Below the pieces are notes generated by a model that ran no database searches, was not told the origin of the DNA, and worked only from the letters and a program-made list of their open reading frames with translations. Made by a program: the position numbers and the translations under genes. DNA of 6,192 nt, from NCBI GenBank assembly GCA_902783815.1, contig CACZSM010000289.1, forward strand, positions 1-6,192. Reading direction: 5' to 3'. Below are positions 1 through 5,691 of the stretch, piece by piece. The stretch's first letter is position 1; each line of letters starts with the position of its first letter. The stretch is from an uncultured Ruminococcus sp. (lineage in GTDB: Bacteria > Bacillota > Clostridia > Oscillospirales > Acutalibacteraceae).

Positions 1-418
1 GCGCCTGTTTATACGGAAGGAAGGATTCCTCAAAATCAATGACCTCTCCGAATTCGCCGGCCTGGACTGTTTCCGTATCGAAATCGAATACCACATGACA
101 GCCATCCTCTCTTATCTGATAAACATACAGAAATTCAAGTTCATGTGTATTTCTGAGTATTTTTTCGATAAGGTCTGCTGTTTTTTTATAATCATCGTCA
201 ATACCGTCACTAAGCCATTTATCCACCTTATCCGCATCAACTATCTGTGATACGAGTTTTGATGTTCCTTCGGCTGCGGCTGTTCTGTTTTCCCTTGTTT
301 TTATTGTAAAAAGCCTGATGCTTACAAACGAAACCGCCGCTGTGAGCAAAACAGCCAGTGCCAGCATCATTATCAGCAGATTACGAAGTCTTTTACTTTT
401 TTTAACTTTCTTTTTCAT
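1..418 (-). CDS. Membrane-anchored sensor protein, N-terminal part (output domain outside window)
   Basis: This partial gene reads from ATG at 418 leftward and runs off the window edge after 139 codons without a stop. The protein opens with a lysine/arginine-rich stretch (MKKKVKKSKRLRN), then one hydrophobic segment at about residues 14-36, which suggests an inside-to-outside membrane anchor or uncleaved signal. After it comes a soluble part that should be extracytoplasmic. It has an amphipathic helical stretch (about 50-90) and a beta-rich stretch containing LEFLYVYQIREDGCHVVFDF (about 97-116). That layout resembles the ligand-binding PAS/Cache-like sensors placed before signalling output domains such as GGDEF, SpoIIE-type phosphatase or kinase, but the output domain is not visible, so no function is assigned. 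GAGGTG at 425-430 lies 6 nt before the ATG and supports this start. The gene is divergent from mutS2 and has its own promoter. The coding reading is firm; the sensor role is inferred. Confidence 0.8.
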   Translation of the reverse strand, partial: MKKKVKKSKRLRNLLIMMLALAVLLTAAVSFVSIRLFTIKTRENRTAAAEGTSKLVSQIVDADKVDKWLSDGIDDDYKKTADLIEKILRNTHELEFLYVYQIREDGCHVVFDFDTETVQAGEFGEVIDFEESFLPYKQA

Positions 419-468
419 GTGGTACACCTCATATTAGCAATATCACAATTTTGCACTTCCTTTTACAG

Positions 469-497
469 ATTATAGCATAGTATCCTCTCTAAATCAA
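469..497 (-). promoter_or_regulatory. Sigma-A promoter of the minus-strand sensor gene
   Basis: Read on the minus strand, TTGATT (492-497) is followed after exactly 17 bp by TATAAT (469-474). The -10 is preceded by TGC, giving an extended -10 (TGnTATAAT). Transcription should begin near 462, leaving a short leader of about 44 nt with GAGGTG just before the start codon. Confidence 0.75.
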
Positions 498-534
498 CAT
501 ATCGAAAAATAAAAGCGCCGGAAAGAGAGAAAAG

Positions 535-645
535 AGAGAATAGAGAATAACGAATAGAGAATAGTGAATAGAGTGAGAGTTTGAAGTTAGGAGTGTGGAG
601 TCACACCACTATTCGTTATTATCTATTCGTTTTTCTCTATTCTCT
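535..645. repeat. Long imperfect inverted repeat built from GAATARN heptads
   Basis: The left arm holds five tandem heptamers at 538-572 (variants GAATAGA, GAATAAC and GAATAGT). The right arm (607-645) holds the same kind of heptads on the other strand. Positions 535-547 pair perfectly over 13 bp with 633-645. The rest of the arms also match, apart from one extra heptad in the right arm. The spacer contains a small hairpin, GTGTG (593-597) with CACAC (602-606). The plus strand from about 520 to 600 is almost free of C. A transcript of either strand could fold into one long hairpin. No open reading frame with a ribosome binding site fits this block, so it is best called an intergenic repeat. 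Confidence 0.75.
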
Positions 646-654
646 ACTTCTGCT

Positions 655-723
655 GACATGGAGAAATGTCCTGACTCTTTAGAAATCATGTATGTTATTG
701 ACTACAATCAAGCTTCGGAAGCT
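655..723. other. Non-repetitive spacer with two small hairpins
   Basis: Between the heptad inverted repeat and the first GTGC palindrome lie about 90 bp. They contain GACAT (655-659) pairing with ATGTC (666-670), and AGCTTC/GAAGCT (711-716 with 718-723). A short open frame crosses this stretch, but it has no ribosome binding site and runs through repeats on both sides, so no gene is called. Confidence 0.35.
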
Positions 724-736
724 GCGTTGGAGGAAC

Positions 737-772
737 ATTGTCCAGTGCAGTCACGCACCGCAGGCACTGCGC
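737..772. repeat. GTGC-palindrome repeat, copy 1
   Basis: The block begins TTGTCC and then reads AGTGCAGTCACGCAC (744-758), followed by GCAGGCACTGCGC. Positions 737-759 match 1016-1038 with one change (A for G at the sixth base of the 15-mer). CAGTGC (743-748) can also pair with GCACTG (764-769), so this copy could form a larger hairpin. This is the only copy in which both the left extension (shared with copy 2) and the right extension (shared with copy 3) are present. Confidence 0.7.
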
Positions 773-782
773 CAGAAAGAGA

Positions 783-904
783 GAATAACGAATACAGACT
801 GTGCAAAATCTGCTTTTTATCTTAAATTATGCGTCAAAAACTCGCATTAAATCACGAGTTTGTTTTTACATTTTCGACTTTTTGCACGGTCTGAATAACG
901 AATA
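783..904. mobile_element. MITE-like 99-bp element with terminal inverted repeats and flanking direct repeats
   Basis: CAGACTGTGCAAAA (795-808) and TTTTGCACGGTCTG (880-893) are inverted copies over 14 positions with a single T/C difference, which is still a G-U pair in RNA. The interval is bordered by two identical 12-bp direct repeats, GAATAACGAATA, at 783-794 and 893-904 (the second shares its first G with the terminus). Inside is a second hairpin, AAACTCG (838-844) with CGAGTTT (855-861), followed by a T run. There is no room for a transposase, so it would be non-autonomous. The direct repeats could be a target duplication. Because the same heptads occur elsewhere in this spacer, they could equally be pre-existing repeat units. 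The inverted-repeat structure is certain; mobility is inferred. Confidence 0.5.
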
Positions 905-940
905 GTTAATAATATTTCCTATCTAAAGTATGCACCCCAT

Positions 941-992
941 GTCTGGAAAGTCAGACCGCGCTCGACCAATTTTCGTTTGTTGGTCAGAGCGG
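941..992. repeat. Two adjacent hairpins
   Basis: GTCTG (941-945) pairs with CAGAC (952-956) around a 6-nt loop. Immediately after it, CGCTC plus ACCAA (959-963 and 965-969) pair with TTGGT plus GAGCG (980-984 and 987-991) around a 10-nt loop, with one small internal mismatch. No T run follows either, so they do not look like terminators. No gene is visible here. Confidence 0.5.
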
Positions 993-1015
993 AGTGCAAC
1001 GAGCGACTATCGCGA

Positions 1016-1059
1016 ATTGTCCAGTGCGGTCACGCACCACAAGCCTTTGAAAAGGCTTG
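1016..1059. repeat. GTGC-palindrome repeat, copy 2, with an adjoining perfect hairpin
   Basis: Positions 1016-1038 repeat 737-759 with one substitution. The core GTGCG-GTCA-CGCAC is a 5-bp stem with a 4-nt loop. Right after it, CAAGCCTTT (1040-1048) is a perfect inverted partner of AAAGGCTTG (1051-1059). Downstream to 1110 the sequence is T/A rich and contains another short palindrome, TTTCTTT-T-AAAGAAA, near 1089-1104. No coding frame with a start signal is seen. Confidence 0.65.
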
Positions 1060-1117
1060 ACCGAAACTTTTGCCTTTTTGTTGGCTATTTTTCTTTTAAA
1101 GAAAGTTGAATTCCATG

Positions 1118-1157
1118 AGTGCGGTCACGCACACATTGACAGAGCAGGCATTGCGCT
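1118..1157. repeat. GTGC-palindrome repeat, copy 3, overlapping the mutS2 promoter
   Basis: AGTGCGGTCACGCAC (1118-1132) is identical to copy 2. About 11 bp later, GCAGGCATTGCGCT (1145-1158 region) matches 12 of 14 bases of the segment that directly follows copy 1. The -35 hexamer of the mutS2 promoter lies in the intervening 11 bp, and the promoter spacer is the repeat-like segment. The palindrome therefore ends 3 bp upstream of the -35 box. Confidence 0.6.
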
Positions 1158-1164
1158 GTATAAT
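1136..1164 (+). promoter_or_regulatory. Consensus sigma-A promoter of the mutS2 operon
   Basis: TTGACA (1136-1141) and TATAAT (1159-1164) both match consensus exactly and are separated by 17 bp. Transcription should start near 1171, giving an untranslated leader of about 46 nt before mutS2. A palindromic repeat (GTGCG-GTCA-CGCAC) sits just upstream of the -35 box and could affect access to the promoter; that effect is speculative. Confidence 0.85.
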
Positions 1165-1216
1165 TAGAATGGTCGCATAGTGTTCGTTGTGTATTGGTAA
1201 AACAGAAAGGAAAAAT

Positions 1217-3565
1217 ATGAATAAACATCTTAAAACACTTGAATTTGATAAAATATTAGAAAAATTGGCAGATTATACCTCATTTGAGGATGCAAAAAAT
1301 CTTGCACTTTCCCTCAGACCGGCTGAAACCTTGTATGAAGCAAAACTGCTGCTTTCGGAAACTGCGGATGCTCATGCGTTATCCGGAAGGTTCGGATCTC
1401 CGGCATTCGGGAATATTCATAATATGAGTGGTGCTCTCAGAAGAGCAGAGGCTGGCGCTGTTCTTACAACGCTTGAATTGCTCAGGATCGCGTATCTTCT
1501 GAAAACCATACGCACAGTCGCAGACTGGAAAAATCACAGCAGTTCTGTTGAAAGTGCGCTTGACAGTCGTTTTAATGCACTTGTACCGAATAAATATCTT
1601 GAAACGAAGATAACCACAGCAATACTTTCCGAGGAAGAAATAGCAGATTCCGCATCACCGGCACTGACAGCAATACGAAAAAAGATAGCTGCGGCTTCAT
1701 CAAAGATAAGGGAGAAGCTTGACCAGATGATACACAGTACCTCAATGCAGAAATACCTCCAGGACAGTATAGTAACGATGCGCGGAGGGAGATTTGTAGT
1801 TCCGGTAAAGGCTGAATTCAGATCAAATGTACCTGGTCTTGTACATGACACATCTGCAAGCGGATCGACTGTATTTATTGAGCCAATGGCTGTAGTTGAA
1901 GCGAATAATGATATACGGGTGCTTAAATCGAAGGAGCAGGCAGAGATAGAGAGAATACTTGCGGAGTTATCCGCAGAAGCTGGAGCATATGCAGATAATA
2001 TATCACGAAGCTACGAGATGCTCACGGAGTTGAATGTTATTTTTGCGAAATCGCAGCTTGCATATTCGATGAAGGCATCACTTCCGATAATGAACGAAGA
2101 AGGCAGGATAAAGCTAAAAAGAGCAAGACATCCGCTGATACCGGCTGAAAAGGTAGTTCCGACGGATATAGAGCTTGGAGTGGATTTTGATACGCTTGTT
2201 GTAACGGGACCCAATACCGGAGGAAAGACAGTTTCGCTGAAAACCATAGGACTGCTCACAGTTATGGCGATGAGTGGACTGATGATACCGGCGGCAGATA
2301 ACAGTGAGCTTTCCGTATTTGATAAGATATTAGCGGATATTGGAGATGAACAGAGCATAGAGCAGTCATTATCAACATTTTCCGCACATATGACGAATAT
2401 CATAGATATCATGACACAGGCGGATAACAGGAGTCTGGTGCTGATAGACGAGCTTGGAGCAGGTACAGACCCTGTCGAGGGAGCAGCCCTTGCCGCGGCA
2501 ATACTTGAACAGCTGAGGCATCAGGGAGCAATAATTGCTTCCACAACGCATTATGCAGAGCTTAAAAGATATGCGCTGGAAACAAAGGGAGTAGAAAATG
2601 CTTGTTGTGAATTTGATGTAGCGGCGCTTCGTCCGACATACAGACTACTTATAGGAATGCCGGGAAGATCAAATGCTTTTGCGATATCTGAAAGGCTTGG
2701 AATGGATCATGAGGTCGTGCAGAGAGCGAAGCAGCTTGTTTCTGATGAAAGCACAAGATTTGAAAGTGTTGTACAGAAATTGGAGGAAAGCCGCGGAGAG
2801 CTTGAAGAAAAGCTGAAGGAAGCTGAAAAGATAAGGGCGCAGGCTCAGGAGGAGCTTGAAAGGGCGAAAGCGGCAGCTGAAAGAGCAGAAAAGGATAAGC
2901 AGAATGAAATAGAGCTTGCAAAGGCGCAGGCTGAAAATATAATAGCGAAGGCAAGGGCGCAGGTATATGGAGTTCTTGACGAGATAGAAGCAATACGGAA
3001 AAAACAGGATGTAACGGCGGAGGAAAGGGCAAAGCTCAGAGCAGATATAAGGAATATGGAGGATGCTGCCGATCCTGTAAATAAAAGAAGCAATGATGAA
3101 TATGTGCTGCCAAGACCGCTGCAAAAGGGCGACAGGGTACTTATTTTTGATATAGACAAGGAGGGTACAGTCCTTGAAGTAGGAAAGGAAAATGTACTTG
3201 TACAGTCGGGGATAATCAAGACGAGGGTACAAATGGACAATCTGCGACTTTTGAAGCAGGAAAAGGTGAAAATACCCCAGAGAAGCAGCGTAAGAACGGT
3301 ACGCAGGGATGTAAGGAGTGCGGCGTCAACGGAGGTCGATGTAAGAGGTCAGGTAGTTATGGACGCTATAATTGATGTTGATAAGGCAATAGACTCGGCT
3401 GTTTTGCAGGGACTTCACCAGATAACAATAATACATGGAAAGGGAACGGGAGTTCTCAGAAGAGAAATACAGAAGCATCTGAAAACGCATCCGTCGGTAA
3501 GGACCTTCCGACTGGGTGTATTTGGCGAGGGTGATTCAGGCGTTACTGTAGCGGAGCTTAAATGA
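1217..3565 (+). CDS. mutS2: MutS2 ATPase/endonuclease
   Basis: The protein has 782 residues, the normal size for MutS2. Visible parts are the N-terminal core and clamp helices, a TSASGSTVFIEP motif (about 212-223), Walker A GPNTGGKT (331-338), an ABC-type signature around SLSTFSAHM (384-392), Walker B LVLIDE (407-412) with D-loop GAGTDP, and STTHY (442-446). A long charged coiled coil follows (about 510-620), then a KOW-like beta segment beginning LQKGDRV (about 635-680). The C-terminal Smr domain has VDVRG (707-711) and HGKGTG (740-745). MutS2 proteins lack the mismatch-recognition domain of MutS. They have been linked to suppression of recombination through Smr nuclease activity and, in Bacillus, to rescue of collided ribosomes. 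All ATPase motifs are intact. ATG at 1217 is chosen because AAAGG lies 6 nt before it; an in-frame ATG at 1187 adds ten unfamily-like residues and has no good ribosome binding site. It is the first gene of a likely three-gene operon. Confidence 0.96.
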   Translation: MNKHLKTLEFDKILEKLADYTSFEDAKNLALSLRPAETLYEAKLLLSETADAHALSGRFGSPAFGNIHNMSGALRRAEAGAVLTTLELLRIAYLLKTIRTVADWKNHSSSVESALDSRFNALVPNKYLETKITTAILSEEEIADSASPALTAIRKKIAAASSKIREKLDQMIHSTSMQKYLQDSIVTMRGGRFVVPVKAEFRSNVPGLVHDTSASGSTVFIEPMAVVEANNDIRVLKSKEQAEIERILAELSAEAGAYADNISRSYEMLTELNVIFAKSQLAYSMKASLPIMNEEGRIKLKRARHPLIPAEKVVPTDIELGVDFDTLVVTGPNTGGKTVSLKTIGLLTVMAMSGLMIPAADNSELSVFDKILADIGDEQSIEQSLSTFSAHMTNIIDIMTQADNRSLVLIDELGAGTDPVEGAALAAAILEQLRHQGAIIASTTHYAELKRYALETKGVENACCEFDVAALRPTYRLLIGMPGRSNAFAISERLGMDHEVVQRAKQLVSDESTRFESVVQKLEESRGELEEKLKEAEKIRAQAQEELERAKAAAERAEKDKQNEIELAKAQAENIIAKARAQVYGVLDEIEAIRKKQDVTAEERAKLRADIRNMEDAADPVNKRSNDEYVLPRPLQKGDRVLIFDIDKEGTVLEVGKENVLVQSGIIKTRVQMDNLRLLKQEKVKIPQRSSVRTVRRDVRSAASTEVDVRGQVVMDAIIDVDKAIDSAVLQGLHQITIIHGKGTGVLRREIQKHLKTHPSVRTFRLGVFGEGDSGVTVAELK

Positions 3566-3581
3566 CGGGATGGTGTGTGAT

Positions 3582-4259
3582 ATGAGGATACTTGTAGTTG
3601 AGGATGAAATAGGGCTTGCGGATGCTGTAGGGGCGATACTGCGGATGGAGGGTTACTCCGCTGATGTTGCAAATGACGGCAGGACAGGTCTGGAGCTTGC
3701 ACTGAAAAATGAATATGACTGTATAATACTTGATATCATGCTTCCGGGGATGAATGGTCTGGATGTGCTGTCATATCTTCGTGTAAAGGAGATAGAGACT
3801 CCTGTGCTGCTGCTTACGGCTAAATCGGAAACAGACGATAAGATAAAGGGGCTTGACTGCGGAGCAGACGACTATCTGACAAAACCTTTTGTAAAAGGGG
3901 AGCTTCTTGCAAGAATAAGGGCAATGACGAGAAGAAGGAATATCCCGCAGGATATAAATCCGAAGTACGGAGATATCACTCTTGAAATGAAAAAGGGAGA
4001 GCTGATATGCGGCAGTAGTTCAGTAGTTCTTGGGAGGAAGGAGTTTCAGATGATGGAGCTGCTTATATCAAGAGGTGAACAGATCGTTACAAAAGAGGAT
4101 TTTGTAAAAAAAATATGGGGCAGCGGTGGAGACTCTGAATATAATAATGTAGAGGTATATATATCCTTTCTGAGAAAGAAATTGCAGATGCTTCATTCAG
4201 CGGTGCAGATAAAGACAAGGAGGGGTATCGGCTACTGTCTGGAGGGCGGAAGAAGATGA
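3582..4259 (+). CDS. OmpR/PhoB-family response regulator
   Basis: This 225-residue DNA-binding regulator has the full receiver layout: acidic pocket E7-D8, phosphoacceptor D51 in LDIMLPGMNG, T79 in LLLTAKSE, and K101 in DDYLTKPF. A winged-helix domain of the OmpR type follows (about 130-222). Its typical pattern is present: RKEFQMMELLI, the VTKEDFVKKIWG turn, the NNVEVYISFLRKKL recognition helix region and the RRGIGYCLE wing. It should be phosphorylated by the kinase encoded next and then bind promoter DNA as a dimer. ATG at 3582 gives the classic MRILVVEDE start; an ATG at 3570 would add four residues. Neither has a strong ribosome binding site, so translation may be coupled to mutS2, which ends 16 nt upstream. 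Its stop overlaps the kinase start by 4 nt. Target genes cannot be deduced. Confidence 0.95.
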   Translation: MRILVVEDEIGLADAVGAILRMEGYSADVANDGRTGLELALKNEYDCIILDIMLPGMNGLDVLSYLRVKEIETPVLLLTAKSETDDKIKGLDCGADDYLTKPFVKGELLARIRAMTRRRNIPQDINPKYGDITLEMKKGELICGSSSVVLGRKEFQMMELLISRGEQIVTKEDFVKKIWGSGGDSEYNNVEVYISFLRKKLQMLHSAVQIKTRRGIGYCLEGGRR

Positions 4260-5455
4260 TAAAACGCCTCCAGCATAAAATAGCGGCAATAATTACCTGT
4301 CTGATGGCGGCGGTACTGCTGATTATAGTATTCACGATAAATGCTATCGCTCAGGGACAGAGTAATGAGAGAATAAATACAAAGCTGAACAGGATCGCAG
4401 AACGGGACGGTAATATCGCAAGTACAAGAATAGACCCTTATTTTGATGAAAACGGCAGCTATGCTGAAACATTTTCCGTTATGATTAATTATAATAATGA
4501 GGTTCTTGGCATAGTATCAAACAGGGATGTGCTGCAGTTGGCGGATCAGATCATAAGTCTTGCGGATGATGTGCTGAAAAGCGGAAGCACTAACGGAAGA
4601 ATAGGAAATATGGCTTACAGTGTTCATGACAGATCATATGGAAGAATAGTCGTATTTCTTGATGTGTCTGCTGAAAGACAGAACAATGAAAATCTTATGA
4701 TGATTACAGGCATCATATTTGCTGTCGGGATAATAGTCCTGATGATAATTGCGATACTGCTGTCGAAATGGCTTGTAAGACCGGTAAAGGAAACATTTGA
4801 CAAGCAGAAGGTCTTTATATCTGATGCGAGCCATGAGCTTAAAACACCTCTTGCAGTAATAAGCGCGAATGTAGATGTGCTGCAAAGTGAGATAGGGGAG
4901 AATAAATGGCTTGAATATATCTCATCGGAAACGATGAGAATGAGTGAGCTTGTCAATGAGCTTCTGAGTCTTGCAAGGCTTGATGATAAAAACAGCAGCA
5001 GCCTGAATATGTCGGATTTCAGTCTTACTGACCTTGTTTTGCAGACCGCACTGCCTTTTGAGAGCCGTATGTTTGAAAGCGGAAAAAAATTTACTGTAGA
5101 AGCGGATGAGAATATCGACTATCATGGAGATCAGAGCGCAATAAGACATATTCTTACGATACTGATTGATAATGCTGAAAAGTATTCCGGGGAAAACGGA
5201 GAGATATCCGTGAAACTCACAAAACACGGAGCAAAGCGTATTATAGAGGTGTTCAATACCGGAAGGGGCATACCCCAGGATAAGCTGGATAAGGTCTTTG
5301 AGCGCTTTTATCGTGAGGATGAGGTACGCAACAGCAAAAGCGGAGGTTATGGTCTTGGGCTGTCGATAGCAAAGTCGATCGCAGAGGCTCACAGAGGGAG
5401 CATAACCGTACAAAGTGAATACGGAAAATGGGTCTGTTTTACTGTAGCACTGTAA
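4256..5455 (+). CDS. Sensor histidine kinase (HAMP-less, OmpR-type partner)
   Basis: The 399-residue protein has a first membrane span at about 10-32, an extracytoplasmic region of about 110 residues (35-145) with no recognised domain, and a second span at about 148-170. Only about 22 residues separate this span from the H-box SHELKTP (phospho-acceptor H193), so there is no room for a HAMP domain. The dimerisation helices are followed by a complete HATPase domain: N-box LIDNAEKYS (N306), G1 box NTGRGI (334-339), F-box VFERFYR, and G2 box GYGLGL (364-369). The G1 motif has Asn where Asp is most common, a variant met in some Bacillota kinases. It likely autophosphorylates on H193 and transfers to D51 of the upstream regulator. 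ATG overlaps the regulator stop (ATGA), and GGAGG at 4241-4245 is its ribosome binding site. The input signal is unknown. No convincing terminator follows. Confidence 0.95.
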   Translation: MIKRLQHKIAAIITCLMAAVLLIIVFTINAIAQGQSNERINTKLNRIAERDGNIASTRIDPYFDENGSYAETFSVMINYNNEVLGIVSNRDVLQLADQIISLADDVLKSGSTNGRIGNMAYSVHDRSYGRIVVFLDVSAERQNNENLMMITGIIFAVGIIVLMIIAILLSKWLVRPVKETFDKQKVFISDASHELKTPLAVISANVDVLQSEIGENKWLEYISSETMRMSELVNELLSLARLDDKNSSSLNMSDFSLTDLVLQTALPFESRMFESGKKFTVEADENIDYHGDQSAIRHILTILIDNAEKYSGENGEISVKLTKHGAKRIIEVFNTGRGIPQDKLDKVFERFYREDEVRNSKSGGYGLGLSIAKSIAEAHRGSITVQSEYGKWVCFTVAL

Positions 5456-5495
5456 AAAAACCGCTGTTTATGCGTATTTCGGACTGGAAGGAAAT

Positions 5496-5550
5496 ATTTT
5501 AAAAAAAATTTAAAAAAATGCTTGACATTTCCTTTATGATATGGTAATAT
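5496..5550 (+). promoter_or_regulatory. Strong sigma-A promoter with UP-like A tracts, for tRNA-Val and probably valS
   Basis: TTGACA (5522-5527) and TAATAT (5545-5550) are 17 bp apart. Directly upstream, 5496-5518 consists of phased A/T tracts, the expected position and composition of an UP element of a stable-RNA promoter. The start should fall near 5557. No other convincing promoter lies between here and valS, so this one likely drives the whole tRNA, T-box and valS unit. Confidence 0.8.
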
Positions 5551-5555
5551 ATTAA

Positions 5556-5596
5556 CTGTCGCTGAGAGAACTTCAAAAAAGAAGCTCCTCAGACAG
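5556..5596 (+). other. Leader hairpin at the transcription start, upstream of tRNA-Val
   Basis: CTGT (5556-5559), CTGAG (5562-5566) and CTTC (5571-5574) pair with GAAG (5581-5584), CTCAG (5588-5592) and ACAG (5593-5596). The loop is six A residues, with one 2-nt bulge and one internal loop. The hairpin begins at the predicted start site and ends 4 nt before the mature tRNA. It has no T run, so it is not an ordinary terminator. It may protect the 5' end or shape the substrate for RNase P processing; this role is inferred. Confidence 0.55.
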
Positions 5597-5600
5597 ATGT

Positions 5601-5676
5601 GGAAGCATAGCTCAGCTGGGAGAGCATCTGCCTTACAAGCAGAGGGTCATAGGTTCGAGCCCTATTGTTTCCACCA
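5601..5676 (+). tRNA. tRNA-Val (anticodon UAC)
   Basis: The 76 nt fold as a standard cloverleaf. The acceptor arm GGAAGCA pairs with TGTTTCC (one G-U pair). The D arm is GCTC/GAGC, and the anticodon arm TCTGC/GCAGA has loop CTTACAA, giving anticodon TAC at positions 34-36. The variable loop is 5 nt, and the T arm ATAGG/CCTAT has loop TTCGAGC. The discriminator is A and the 3' CCA is encoded. UAC reads GUA directly and other valine codons by wobble. The gene lies about 50 nt downstream of a strong promoter, and the valS T-box begins about 20 nt after its CCA with no terminator between. Confidence 0.97.
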
Positions 5677-5691
5677 TATTTACTAAATCTA

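Noticed and set aside
595..825. 76-codon open frame in the repeat block, starting with GTG
   Set aside because: It has no ribosome binding site, runs through the heptad inverted repeat, the GTGC repeat and the MITE-like terminus, and its product resembles no family I know. It is most likely a chance frame.
838..867. Hairpin followed by a T run as a stand-alone terminator
   Set aside because: No gene on the plus strand ends before it, and it lies inside the inverted-repeat element. It may stop stray transcripts but is described there as part of the element.
535..1132. CRISPR array
   Set aside because: The repeats are short, unevenly spaced, partly inverted and not separated by unique spacers of constant length; no cas gene is present.
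1187..1216. Upstream in-frame ATG that would extend MutS2 by ten residues
   Set aside because: The extra residues do not resemble the family N-terminus and the ATG lacks a good ribosome binding site; ATG at 1217 has AAAGG at proper spacing.
1534..3240. Several long frames antisense to mutS2
   Set aside because: They lie opposite a well-defined conserved gene, have low-complexity hydrophobic products and no start signals.
3570..3581. Alternative start of the response regulator
   Set aside because: It adds MVCD before the standard MRILVVEDE start. It cannot be fully excluded because both starts have weak ribosome binding sites.
5456..5521. Terminator after the histidine kinase gene
   Set aside because: No stable GC stem with a T run is visible. 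The A/T tracts here fit an UP element better, so the end of the operon transcript remains undefined.
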